Positions 33,028 through 44,364 of a stretch of DNA of 64,000 nucleotides are shown here, piece by piece. Every line of letters begins with the position of its first letter. The stretch's first letter is position 1. Made by a program: the position numbers and the translations under genes. The DNA is from Zopfochytrium polystomum (Eukaryota > Chytridiomycota > Chytridiomycetes > Chytridiales > Chytridiaceae). The stretch covers positions 62,001 through 126,000 of the forward strand of contig JAIVFJ010000035.1 in assembly GCA_025765615.1 (NCBI GenBank). The letters run 5' to 3'. The notes under the pieces were generated by a model. The model did no database searches and was not told where the DNA came from. It worked only from the letters and a program-made list of their open reading frames with translations.

Positions 33028-33132
33028 GAAGAGAGAGAGAGAGAGCAGTGATGATGGAAATGGAAGGGGAGTGAGAGGATGGAGAGAGGAGAGAGGAGTG
33101 AGTGGACAGAGAGGGAAGAGAGAGCAAATAGA
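33028..33132 (+). repeat. GA-rich low-complexity tract
   Basis: GAGAGA/GGA-rich DNA lies between the polymerase remnant and the minisatellite; no coding signal. Confidence 0.6.
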
Positions 33133-33306
33133 GGAAGAGAAATTGGCTGGTTTTGCACTGGATTCTGTCAAACCAGCAAGGAGGGGGTTGGATTCCTTTT
33201 TTGATCTCTGTGAGAGGTTGCTGCTTTTATACTCCTGCAGGTTGGAGCCATCAGAAAACAGAGGGAGCAGTGGGCTGCACAGAGCAGGCCACAGAAATGA
33301 GATAAA

Positions 33307-33475
33307 ACGGGCTGAGCACCAACCCTCAGCCTGGGCTAAGAACCCATTCAGGGCTGAGTACCAACCAGGGCTGAGCACCACCCAGGGCTGTGCACCACCA
33401 AGGGCTAAGTACCAGCCAGGGCTGAGTACCACCTTGGGTTGAGTACTTTGTCTGGGCTGAGTACCACCAAGAACC
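33307..33475 (+). repeat. Degenerate minisatellite, unit about GGGCTGAGTACCAACCA
   Basis: Roughly nine head-to-tail copies of a 16-20 bp unit (GGGCTGAGCACCA / GGGCTAAGTACCA / GGGTTGAGTACTT). Some frames stay open only because of the repeat. Confidence 0.85.
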
Positions 33476-34730
33476 AATTTACAGCTTGTTTGAGAAACAG
33501 TTGCTTGTGAATTGGTTTGGTTGTTTCCAAATCAGGACGCTTATTTGGGAAACAAGCTGCTTTTTCCCCCTGATTTTAGAAATCCAATGTTTGGTGCAAT
33601 CTCTGGTGAGCTCAGTTTTTATCTCACTTTTAGAAATGCAGTGATTGGTGCAATCCCTGATTCCCAAGTGCCTGTTGCGTTGCTCACAATGCACAGCACA
33701 GCACGGAAGCTGGAATTCCAGAGCAGAGAGTGGGATTCTGGATCGAAGAGCGGAATTCCAAAGCATAGAGTGGAATTCCAGAGCATGGAGCAGTGGTGCA
33801 CTGCTTCTTCATGCTTGCTGTGCTGTGTTACATGTGCAGAGTGCATAGTTTGCGCATTTTTGTGCATGTTCTAATTGCATTGTTCCAACTGGTAGGATGA
33901 ACAAAGCTAGAACAACAGCCGCCTCAATGTACTGCCACACAGATCCATTAATAATCTCATTCACTTGATCCAACAGGCACTGTCGTTTTGCTGCTGTCAA
34001 TGTCGGTGCCTTTTGGATTTTCTCAGTGAGATTGTTCACGACGGCGTCTATTGAGATTCGAGAACAACAGCAGCCTTTGCCTATTTCTTTTTATTGAGAA
34101 CAGATTAGCCCTTCTGAGCACCCCATTCAAGTATTGAATCTACTGAGCCCTTCAAACACCCCATCCAATGTGATTGGATGGAGTACTCAAAGGGATCATC
34201 AGTAACAGGCGTAGTGTACCCTGTGGGTCGAATCTCAACACAGCCCATCGCCAAAACTCAAGCTGAGCTTGAGCTTTCCACTCTCCTGCTCTTTGTCAAA
34301 GCGCCCCTCGTTGCTTCTGCTCAAAGATGCCCTGCGTTTGCAACGCTGCTCAATGGACTGCCATTTTTGCTTAAATTGATCCATGTCCAAGCTTGTGTTT
34401 GGCATTGGCAAAAGATTGAGGCAGTTGAAAGGCTACAAGTCTACTTACAGTTGGCGAGAACAGTAATAGTTGGACTGGCGGGAGGTGGTTGAGGATCTCC
34501 TTCAACGGCAGGAATGGCTCCCAATTTGATGGAACACTGAGCTGCAATCGTCCATCCTGAGCATAGAGAAAAGCTAAGCCAACTTCGACGCCTTTGATGC
34601 TGGCAGCAGAAGCAGGGAAGCCCTGGATTCGATCAAAGGAATCTTTAGTATCAAGTCGAAATTTCTCAATCAGGACCAATCCAGTCTTTCCTCCGCTGAA
34701 AACCATCTCCTGAGCATTTCTTCCTCTCCA
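33476..34730. other. Gene-poor stretch with short duplications
   Basis: Blocks are repeated at short range: TTTTAGAAAT...GGTGCAATC occurs twice (33573-33602 and 33629-33656), and TGGAATTCCAGAGCA-like units occur at 33709-33795. Two minus-strand open frames (33809-34039 with ATAAKRQ-like basic helices; 34371-34754) have no recognised domain. They may be remnants of one unknown repeat-borne gene. Confidence 0.4.
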
Positions 34731-35001
34731 AGTTCTGCACCCACAAACAGACAATCTCCACTTCCCTCACTCCTTTCACTCCCTCAGGGGGCAGGAGGCC
34801 TCTGACTCAAAGAAATTTTCCCCACTATCTCTCAGTCTCTTCTCCTATCTCGCTATCTGGTTCTCAGTCTCTCTCTCCAGATCTATTCCTCTCTCTCCCT
34901 CTTTTTCTCTGGCTGCTCTCTATCTGTCTGCCTCTCTGTCTGTCTGTTGCTCTGTTGGTCTTTCAGCCCTTGGTGACTGTCTCACTGCCAGGGGCAGCTT
35001 G

Positions 35002-35030
35002 ACACACACACACACACACACACTCTCTGT

Positions 35031-35058
<28 letters not shown>
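35002..35058. repeat. (CA)n and (CT)n microsatellites
   Basis: About ten CA units are followed by CTCTCTGTGT and thirteen or so CT units, within a wider CT-rich stretch at 34800-35105. Confidence 0.9.
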
Positions 35059-35062
<4 letters not shown>

Positions 35063-35426
35063 CTGCCACACACACTCACTCTCACTCTCTCTTTCATTCC
35101 ATCCTCCTTTTTCTGTCTGCCTGTCAGTGGCTCGGGTCGTAAGCCCTAAGCTTCAGTCAGGGCGGTGGCCCTGACCCAAACAAGCTGACCGTTATTGGTA
35201 ACTCTCTCTCTACATGGCCTGCCACACTCTTCAAGTATCTTTTTTTGTCTGCTACACTCTTCAGTATCTTTTTTGTTTTTCAACTTTTATTGCTTAGTCA
35301 ATAAGGAAACCTTAAAATCATAAGCTGCCACTAAATAGAAAATGCGGGAATCTCTGTTCGCAATCATGCGCTGGCAGTATTCATTGGATCTTACTGTTGA
35401 AGACAACGACCCAAAGAAACAGACAA

Positions 35427-35714
35427 TAGAGAGTTTTGCAAATCATGCAATTGATTTGGACAACAGAATTTCCTGATTGTGGGGGGTTGTATATTTCACG
35501 ACAGCTGTGTTGTATTGCAAACAGCGCATTTGTTTTGGACGCTGCGAAGAAGAAAACATGCTGACTAATTTCTTTTTTCCCTCCCCTTCCATAGAAGCTT
35601 GTTGTGACAGTGAGCCACTGTGAATTTTGAAAGTCATTTTTGACATTGGGGGGAGTCACTGTGGTCGATCACCATACAGAAAATTTGAAATTGTACGATT
35701 TGCAAAACTCTCTA
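35427..35714. mobile_element. MITE with 18-bp perfect terminal inverted repeats
   Basis: TAGAGAGTTTTGCAAATC (35427-35444) is exactly mirrored by GATTTGCAAAACTCTCTA (35697-35714), with weaker similarity continuing inward. Both ends carry TA, the target of Tc1/mariner elements. The 288-bp body has no convincing gene. A short AT-poor palindromic part (CAGTGAGCCACTG) lies inside. Confidence 0.8.
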
Positions 35715-35956
35715 ATAATGACAAAAAAGTACAAGAAAAAAAAACAAATGAAAAGAAATCAGAAGCGGAAAGAAATAAACATGTAGAGGGAGTCAGTGGT
35801 CATCGAGGCAGTTGCAACAGCACAAGTAAACACAGACCTGATTTAGTGCTTCCCCACATCCAGGCCTCCACAGACAGAAGCCTCCAACCTCGAAGAAGAA
35901 AAACACTTGGATCTTAATTGAGAAAGCCAACCTCTGGACATTTTCGCCCAACGCTC

Positions 35957-38900
35957 CTAAAACTTCATGCTGAAAATGTCGTCCTCATCTTGCATAGTTG
36001 CCTCAGGAACGGAGATTGTTCTACGACTGGCTCCAGCCGCTTTAACAGGGTGCTTCATGAAACGGAGAGTAGCGGAGAATAATTAAAATTGCGCCAAAGC
36101 CAAGTCAAAGAACCACCCACATGGCTGACGGCGCCAACATTGGTGAAGTATAATTGACTTCGGACGGTTCCGCTTCCTGGCTCCTATGCTAGTTGTGAAT
36201 ACTTCCCAAAGCTAAATTTGATTTGTGCGTACCTTCAGGCTTGCGCTAATCGAAGCCGACTTCGACCAAGTTAATCGATGCGACATTGCTTCTGGGTTGG
36301 TGTTTGCAATACCTTCTTTCCCTTAGAAGATCCCGATGGCTTCCCCCTTCCGCGGTTCGTGCTCTCTTCGTCTCGAAAGACAGGGCCTGGTGCTGCTGGG
36401 AATGCTGGCTTCGACGCTGGCTTCTGATATCGGGCCATCTTCCCCCGTTCACGTTCCCCTGGTCGTTTTGCTGGTTTTTCAAGCTTCTTCGGAGTCTGGA
36501 ACGTGTAAGCGAGCCCGCCTCACAAATTGGAAGAGAATTTACTTTTTTTTGGATCTTCAGAAGCTGCTCCGGTTCGCTCAGGGACTCGTTCCCGTCGATG
36601 GAGCTGTCCCGAACGAAATGCTTTCGTTTGACCGTCGCAGTAATTGGCATTTGAGATTTCAACGGGTGATCAAGGCTCAGAGTATCTTGACTATTATTCA
36701 GAGATGCGACGCATTCAACAAGATTTTTTTCACTGGAAATACTCTGAAACGAGTTACATATCTAAACTGCAGCTCAGGAGATCTTACTTCAATGATTTCT
36801 TCGACTGTTTGATCTGGAATTTCATCTTTGTTTACATCTCGCGATCTGTGAGGCATCGACCGAAGCACCTGAACTTCGGCGTTGACGGGTTGGTTTGCTT
36901 TACCATCCTCGTCCGAGTGGGGTTCAGCCAGGTGGTTTGCGGAAACAAGTAAATTGCGAGTGGGAAGGTGCTCGTTCGCGTCTCCCAAGCTCGCAGTGGA
37001 CTTGCGCATGTTTGCCTGAACTTAATGTTGAGCAGGGGAAAAATTGCAACACAACCTACAGCGTCACTCTCTGCCTTTTCCAGAGCGGCAGCAGAAGCTT
37101 GGCGTTCAATCTAATGTCTCGTTATTAAAGATGTCAAAGAGTAAACTCGTAACCTTGTGTCGCTCATATTCAAGTGTTAATTCGTGCACTCTTCGTTCCT
37201 TCAACGGCGTAAGCTGATGGCTGGTATTTAACTGCTTACCGCATCCAAAGCTCTAGTCTGGACGGGCATAATCAGTTCACGTTTTTTGACAATCGCCAAG
37301 TGAGAAATACCTCGGACTCCTTGTACTTCTTATTCAGCGCCTCAATCATGGTGTTCGCGTTTCCAAGATGTGCTCGAAGTGATTCCGCTTCTGCAAAAAT
37401 TGCCTTCTCTCTCGCCTCAATCAGATCTTTTGAGACTTTCGATCTCAATAACTCCTCTTGCACCGCCGAGAGGTCTGCACTGAGAATTTCTACTCGTTTT
37501 AAGCTTTCAGACTCTCGCCGAATTTTTTCCGATGCCTCCAGTTGAAGTTTCTCAATGGTTTTACGCAAGGCATTATTTGTGTTTGCAATTTGAATGGATT
37601 GGTCCTAGAGCTGCGCTTTAGTCAATTATGAAAGTTCTGGTGAGTGTGCCCTCGACCTCGGAAGCTGTGAAAGACGATGATAATAATTGAATCTCGCCTT
37701 TCAATTGCTCAATTTGTTGCGCTGCCTCTGCCAACTAAGTGTTGCTAGAATTCAATCGCCTAAGTAAGATTGAGACTTATATTACCTCTGTTGCGGAATT
37801 GAAATTTTGCTCTTCCAGTGACGCAGTAACGGCGGACTTTTCAAGCAATTGAAGGGCGCTGCTGGCGGTGAGGGATGAATTGAATTCACTCTTCAACGTA
37901 CAGTTCGTCGCTCATCTTCTTTTGCTCGTCAAGGAGACCCTGCAATCGGAGTTCTTCGCTTTGACATCTCGCCAGCTCTTGAGCAAGCTCGCTTTCCCTA
38001 ACTCATCTAAGACTTGTACAAAAATGAAAATTGTGCCAGACCTGCTGCAATACTTTGTTAGCTCCGCTTTCAACTGCTCCAGGTTTTGGTTCTTTTCGGC
38101 GATCTCAAAAGAAATCTTGGCAATTCTACAAAATGTGAGCTGAAAAAAGCACGCCAGCCACTCACTGTAACTGCTTCTCTTCCAGCGATTTGGCGAAGGA
38201 GTCCCGCACTGCACTCAATTTGGTCACCTCAGCCTGTCCCGTGGACTTGATATTCTGTATCTCATCCGCAAGGTGAGCTTCCCGAAGCATTGTTGCATTT
38301 AAGTCAATTTTGAGTGCATTAAGTTCCGAAGTCAATTCTTCCGTTTTGGCGTTGGCGTCAGTGTTTAGCGTTTCAAGCCGCGAAATCTCTCCTTTCAACT
38401 CCATAACCAACGAGTTTTTCTCCGAAACAATAGCTTCGTGCCAGACTCGCTGGCTTTCAATTTCGCGTTGATGAAATGTCGAGGTTTTGACGCGATCGTC
38501 GTTATAAGATGACTGGATGCAAGTAAGAGCTTCTAAATGCTCAGCCATCAGGCGGCGCTGCTCCAATGAATTGTTTTCGCGAAGCTCTTGCAGTTTTTTT
38601 TCATACTCCATCTTCAGAGTGTCAACAACCTTTGTGTGATTGTCGATAGCAATACGTTTCTGGTTCTCTGCATCGATTTTATACTGCTCATATTCGCTCT
38701 TTAATGCTTCTGCAAAAATATCAGTCCTTATTCAATGACCATGCAATCATCTGACCGAGGGCTTCTTTAAGGGTGTTCAGCCCGGACTGATAAGCGTCCA
38801 ATTCCGATTTTGCCGACGCCAATTCTGCTGTTGACGACTTTCGAAGCTGCTCCATTCGAGCCTCCATCGTCGCAACCTGCGACTTCAATTCTGTAATACA

Positions 38901-40944
38901 ACCGTCCTTCTGATCAACTGCATCATTTAGCTCTTTCAGCCGAACACTCGAAAACTCCGCTGTGACAGAATCAAAAGAAGAATAAAAATGTTACCAATCA
39001 GACCTATGTCGGCCAAATCTCCAAGCTTTGCGCGCAGCTGCTCTGCATCCTTCACTGCCTCGGACTCGGCTGAAATTAATTAGTATAAAAGCAGAAACGT
39101 TGGTCTTACAGGATTTGGAACGCTCAATACTCTGAACCAATTTATCCTTTGCAGCTTTGAAATCCTTTACCACTTTCTCATATTCTTTCCTGTACGTCTA
39201 AGTGGTCATCTGTTATGAAAGGTTATCAAGGTTGATGTTGCATGCCTCTTGAAGGTTGCAAGTATCACTTAAATCTTTAATACTGCATGTCGATGATTAC
39301 TGAAAGAGTGATTGTATATCGAAAGAACTCAACGTATTCTCAGCTTCTTCTACTGATGCCTGAAGCTGCTTCTGGTTCGCTTTCAGATCCACGCATGACT
39401 TACTGAGCAGGTCGCTAGTTCGTTCCAAGTTGATAATGGTTGCTCGGCAGCAGTCCAGCTCAGCATTCTACGCACACAAATTGATTAGTCACTTATTGTG
39501 GGCCGCAAGCTTGTCTTACCAAATCGTTGATCATTTTAGACTGCTTGTCCTGCGTCTGCACAACCATACGTGCGGCGAGCATCATAAGATCTTGTGGTTC
39601 ATTGTCCATCTCGCCTTCGGACTGCATCACTGATATTTGACTGTATGGCTGTGCTCGATGCGCCAATGAAAGATGTTGAGGGTGAGAGTGACTGGAACTC
39701 TGATGTAACTGAATCTGGCTTTGGAACGCTGGCTGCGATGTCTCGAATCCAACTCGACGAGAAGAAGCACGAATCATTGCCCCTGATGGGGAAGTTGGAG
39801 ATTGAGTTAAGGCATGTGGCCTCTGGGTATTGGCCGATGTGACCGAGGTCAACCCTGGCTGTGATCCATCGATCCAACGCGATTGAATGCCGTAAGAATT
39901 CAATGTTTCCGCTCGACTAGGGGCTGAATTCCGGGAGGGAGCCTTATTAACACGAACCTCACACCAAATCAGCTTACCAATTTCCGAGCCCTCTCGAAAC
40001 TCCGGCTCTGTTTCTTCTTGACCTTGCTCGTCTTGCAGCGTTTCGTTCCAAGGCGACGGGGCTGAATGTCCGTATCAATATCTTTTCACCAGAAAATCTG
40101 GCAGGATACCTGAGGCGGTAAGCTTACGGCTCTTGCTTGATCCAGCATCCACTCTTGCACTGCGGCCATGATGATTTCTTGAGGTGATTGTCGTTTGTAA
40201 ATACTCAGAATCCTCCGATAGGGTGGAGCTTTCTTGATTGCCGTGGGGGGATTCCGATTCACTATCATCCACCAGCACTGGACTGCCCAATCCATCCCCC
40301 GCTCCTGCACAATATTCCGTTGATGAAGGGAATGATCCTTCAAAGTTGCTTTGAAGTTTTTGGCCTTCGTTTTGCCCTTTCGCTGATTCGAATTGACCAA
40401 AAGTTGATCGTTGAAATAAAGTATTTGCTTGTCGAACTTGATTTGTTGGACGGCCGATGGAAGTTGCCGTTCGTTGGATGTTTTGGTTTGCGCCCACAGC
40501 TAAAGCCTGTTGTTTTGGAGAGAGACTCAATGTCTCACTTGACGCTGCCGGCCCAAACGTGAAAGGCATCTTTGTCAGTCCAGAATACATCCCCCCAGAC
40601 TGGGGGGACACAGTCGCGTCCTCCCCTCTCATGTGCGCTGATTTCGCCGACTTGTACGAGGAGCCTTGCGCGTGAATGATAAAACCTTGTCTCAGCGTTT
40701 GCTGTTGCTGAGAATGGCCAGCTTGCTGGTGTACTTGTCCCGCTTGGTGAGGCACTGGAGGGCGATTTTGAGGTGAAAAGAAAGATCGAGAGGTTGACGA
40801 CAGGGTCGGGCCACCCCCAATCGCAAAGAAGTTTGAACGGGGCCTCGGAGTATGATTGAGCTGCTGAGATTGCTGTTGCTGTTTCTGCAACTGCTTGAAA
40901 GGCAATAACCCGCCTTGCGGCTGCTGCCCGCTGGCGTTTTGCAT
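35957..40944 (-). CDS. Large coiled-coil protein, function unknown
   Basis: It starts MQNASGQQPQGGLLPFKQLQ with a Gln/Ser-rich disordered head of about 400 residues. A long region of heptad-rich helix follows in many exons (38162-38611: EYEKKLQELRENNSLEQRR, LEALTCIQSSY; 37272-37568; 37912-38160), with introns of about 50 nt. The C-terminus is basic: TPKKLEKPAKRPGERERGKM and ESTNRGRGKPSGSSKGKK. It probably ends in a last exon reading TISVPEATMQDEDDIFSMKF with stop at 35957. That end is preferred to a stop at 36246 in another frame, because splicing at GTATTGC...ATTAG (about 36325-36259) and at the following GTACGC preserves the basic frame. The architecture recalls synaptonemal transverse-filament or spindle/centrosome coiled coils; no family is assigned. 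It shares a 111-bp divergent promoter with the 41056 gene. Confidence 0.7.
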
Positions 40945-41055
40945 GACGGAGCAGGGAAACTCGCACACGTCAGAAGTTTTTCCCACGCCTTCACGTGGCT
41001 TCCAAGTCACTGAGGCGTGCTCCTGACTCAGCCTCCAGAACTCTGTGTGCACACA
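40945..41055. promoter_or_regulatory. Divergent promoter between coiled-coil and membrane-protein genes
   Basis: Only 111 bp separate the two start codons on opposite strands, so both promoters must share or overlap this interval. No TATA box is obvious. Confidence 0.55.
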
Positions 41056-41913
41056 ATGTACACGTTCTCCATATCTCAAAAACTCAAACTCCGCCTATTG
41101 CGGATCGTCCCTACGTGGATTCAAATGGGCGCTCTGGATATTGCCTTTCTTTCCTTGGTGGGAATAAACTGACATTTGTTGCTAACTGCCATCCGGGCCG
41201 CTAACGTTTGGATGAGACTAGCTCGCAGGGATATGGACTGTCATCACGACGTTTGTGATCTCGAAGAAGCCATCAGCAATCGCCCAGGTCTACTTCAAGG
41301 GTGTGATAAAATGTTTAACCTTGTCTCGTTTGAAGATTCAAGGGGCTTGGGCTCTGATCTCCATCATTCTATCTGCGGTTGGACTGTACGGAATTGCTAA
41401 GATGGATCGGGCGATTATTCAATTATGGGTGGCTTGGTACGTGATCGCATCACTCATTTCTGTCGTTGGGGACGTTGGTGCTGTATCGTACGTCTTCGTG
41501 CATTTGGATTCGAAGCACTGCCTCAGAGAGGTTGGGGCAGAGGCAAGAGCGATTCAGGAGAGCGACCGCGATGAGTGCAAAGATCTCACGTTTATTCGAT
41601 TGGTGGGTGACGCATTCTGGGAGTTGCTGCTAACATCGCCCAAGAGCGCTGTCTGCATAGCCACCGTTCATACAATCCTATCAGCATACTTTTTCATCTG
41701 CGTTGCCTGCTTTTGGCGTGTAAGAGGAATTTCTTTTGTGCTCATCTGACTGTGTCACAGGAAATGGAAGTCTCTTTACAGCGATATTCTCCTGCGCCCA
41801 CTGCCTCCCCGAGTTTACCGGGTGGGGGGACGGTTTTGGGTACCACAATGTCGAAGGGACAGGCAGCGTCATCCCACTTTGACTTGTCTGAATGTCAAAC
41901 GTCAGCAGTTTGA
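41056..41913 (+). CDS. Four-span membrane protein, function unknown
   Basis: Three exons, 41056-41157, 41222-41719 and 41761-41913, give 250 residues; both introns are phase 0 and the first has CTAAC. Membrane segments are near residues 24-47 (ALDIAFLSLLAGIWTVITTF), 78-98 (GAWALISIILSAVGLYGIA), 106-132 (LWVAWYVIASLISVVGDVGA) and 172-196 (VCIATVHTILSAYFFICVAC). The tail is Ser/Pro-rich and soluble. A hydrophilic loop lies between spans 3 and 4 (REVGAEARAIQESDRDECK). The four-span topology is clear; no known family is recognised. Confidence 0.75.
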
Positions 41914-42597
41914 TTCTCTCAATGTTGTTTTGTACCTGTGAATAATATAAAGCTGAAGCGAAATCAAAGCGGTACATCAAGAACAAAACACCGCACTCAC
42001 AAGCCTGAAAAACAGTTATATTTCAGCTGTGTGGCAGCTGCAGTCAGTAAACAAATGGTCTCAACCGTGTTCATACAGAGGACCATCATTCTCCAATGTC
42101 CAGCATGGGTTCCTTCTCCAAGGCTTTTCCGCTAGTTCGCCTAACCCCATTCTTCGTCAACTCCAGCCGACATTCCCTGTCTACTCCTTCCCTTGGCATC
42201 CTGTTTGCCAGAATGTCACTCCTGACGACCTCACAGCAAGCCTCTTCATTGCAAAGGACCTTCTCCAGCGCACCCAGGACCACCAGAGCGTCTTTTCTAC
42301 AGGTGGTCCTTCTCCAGAACTGAAGAAAAACTCCGTCATGGATATTGATACATAATGCTGACACGCACGTGTTGTTATATTGACTTTGGAGAGCGGCTTA
42401 GGGCAGGGCGTAGATGGGTGAGTGTGTGAACGCAAGTGTGTGCCAACGTTTCGGCTGGGGTTTTATATCTGCAAGATTCTCTCATGGTTTTGCAACAGTT
42501 GACTGGGCTTTAGACAGAATTCTTTGTCAATGACCGCTTTCTTGATGAGGAACGTCCATGCCAAGGACTTGAAGGAGGCAAGTGTTTGCGAGATGAC
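41914..42597. other. Intergenic, no gene seen
   Basis: Contains GTGGTCCTTCTCCAGAACTG...GATATTGATACATAATG (about 42302-42360), a loose direct copy of 43627-43690 from the fold-back element, so probably old repeat DNA. Confidence 0.4.
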
Positions 42598-42950
42598 TGT
42601 TATGAATCACCCTCTGGAAACCTCTGGAACCTTCTAGAACATTCCTTCATGGAACCTTCTGGAACCTTCTGGAACCTTCTAGAATATTCCTTCATGGAAC
42701 CTTGTGGAACCTTCTGGGACCTTCTTTGCTTTCCTGACTTGTCTTGTTGTCATTGGTATCATTGGTATCATTGTATTACTAATTGCTCTTTCTGGAACTT
42801 TCTTTGAGTCTTGACAAGGAAGACTCTCAAAAAGTATAAAAGGGGGATGGGGGACCTGTCCCATCCCTCAAGTGAACTATTGTTTCCAATACAATCATCA
42901 CTCCTCTCAGTTCCTTGTCTGCCTTGCCCTGTCCTGCCCTGTTGCTGACA
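42598..42950 (+). repeat. Solo LTR of the chromovirus family
   Basis: A complete 353-bp LTR with ATGAC duplications (42593-42597 and 42951-42955). The heat-shock array is at 42627-42724. The self-primer has one change (AAGTGAACTAT), and TATA is preceded by AAAAAG rather than AAAAGG. Confidence 0.96.
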
Positions 42951-43311
42951 ATGACGAGTGCTTGCGCTGAGAGGACTTCTCAGATGGTGCTGTCCTCTAA
43001 AACAGTAGCTGCTCAACTTGCATCTATGACCTGGAGCCCATCCAATACGAATTTGGCTGTACATCTGTCCACATACCTGGCTTCTTCAACTTGGCAAAGG
43101 GCACCACTGGCCTTTCGTCCTCTTCCCATTTGTTTTTACAACCCGTGCATCCATGCTGCAAAAAACTAACCAATCAGTTGTCTTCAACAGCCATGCCCTC
43201 CCATTTCACCCACTCCAAAAGGAAGACTTCACTCCATTCCCCTGCTGTTGACATTGTGGAAGCCCCAACCATAACTCCCAATCTTGCAAAACTGGCCAAC
43301 CCTCTGACTCC
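42951..43311. other. Intergenic between LTRs, no gene seen
   Basis: Unique DNA with short chance frames only. Confidence 0.4.
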
Positions 43312-43519
43312 TGTTATGGATCACCCTCTGGAGACCTCTGGAACCTTCTAGAACATTCCTTCATGGAACCTTGTGGAACCTTCTGGAACCTTCTTTGCTT
43401 TCCTGGCTTGTCTTGTTGTCATTGGTATCATTGGTATCATTGTATTGCCAATTGCTCTTTCTGGAACTTTCTTTGAGTCTTGACAAGGAAGACTCTCAAA
43501 AGGTATAAAAGGGAGATGA
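43312..43519 (+). repeat. Truncated LTR
   Basis: The first about 208 bp of the LTR, lacking one HSE block and ending just past the TATA box (GGTATAAAAGGGA). R and U5 are absent. It is followed by an A-rich tract and the fold-back element. Confidence 0.9.
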
Positions 43520-43584
43520 CAAACAAATAAATAAAAGATAAAACAGTAAAAACAGGAAAAATAGGATAAACTACTAACTGAAAG

Positions 43585-44054
43585 TGAGTGGAAGGAGTGA
43601 ATGAAGTGGAGATGTGTGTTTGTGGGTGGTCCTTCTCCCCAACTTCGGAGAGAAAGGAGAAAACTCTGTTATGAATTATTGATACATGATGATGATATAA
43701 ATGCTGTAATAGTTGCTAGGCAAGTGTGACTGGCACAGGGTAAAAACCTCTCCTATATTGTCTGCTTGAGCAGAGGAGGAGGAAAACTGTTGACACTGGG
43801 TTTCTGTTCCACTTAATACTCAGAGTATTTGTCATCAGCGCAAGCCAGCGCCCAGGTCTGCATTGGCGGTGGCTCGCTCTCCCATGGGCATCGTGAGAAT
43901 GATAACTGACAGTCACAATAGGTTTGGGTCCATCTTGTGCCTCTTGCTGCTAACCATACAGTTCCACCTAACAAGAGATTTCTCTTTCTCTCCATGTTGG
44001 GGAGAAGGACCACCCACAAACACACATCTCCACTGCATTCACTTCTTCCACTCA
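43585..44054. mobile_element. Fold-back / MITE-like element with about 59-70 bp inverted arms
   Basis: 43585-43643 (TGAGTGGAAGGAGTGAATGA...) is mirrored by 43996-44054 with few mismatches, and similarity extends about 10 bp further inward. The 350-bp centre has no gene. A third, more diverged arm occurs at about 34731-34786. No clear target duplication was found, so the exact ends are unsure. Confidence 0.65.
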
Positions 44055-44364
44055 CTCACTCAGAGTAGACAGTCTCGGGCTTGACCAGTTCAGGGCTGCC
44101 GAGAGGATGTTCATGTTCTCGCTCCTCTTTAAAGAAAGTTGAGAGGAAGTTCTCTCTCTCCATTCGTTAACCATGCTCCCCACCGCAATGACAAGCTTTC
44201 ATTCGATCCGATTGGATCCATCCGTTTAAGCCCAGTCACAAGGTTGGTTCGACGGCTTGTGAGTGTGGGTTGCTCCGGCTGTTCGTTTTCACTTTTTTTT
44301 TCTTCCCTTCGTCATGGACGGAATTGTCTTGCTGTGATTTAACAGAACATCTAACAACCACCAA

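Noticed and set aside
33307..33475. CRISPR-like array.
   Set aside because: Units are adjacent and degenerate with no unique spacers, in a eukaryotic genome; it is a minisatellite.
36246..36662. Stop at 36246 as the C-terminus of the coiled-coil gene.
   Set aside because: The overlapping frame gives a basic tail that continues by splicing to a plausible last exon ending at 35957.
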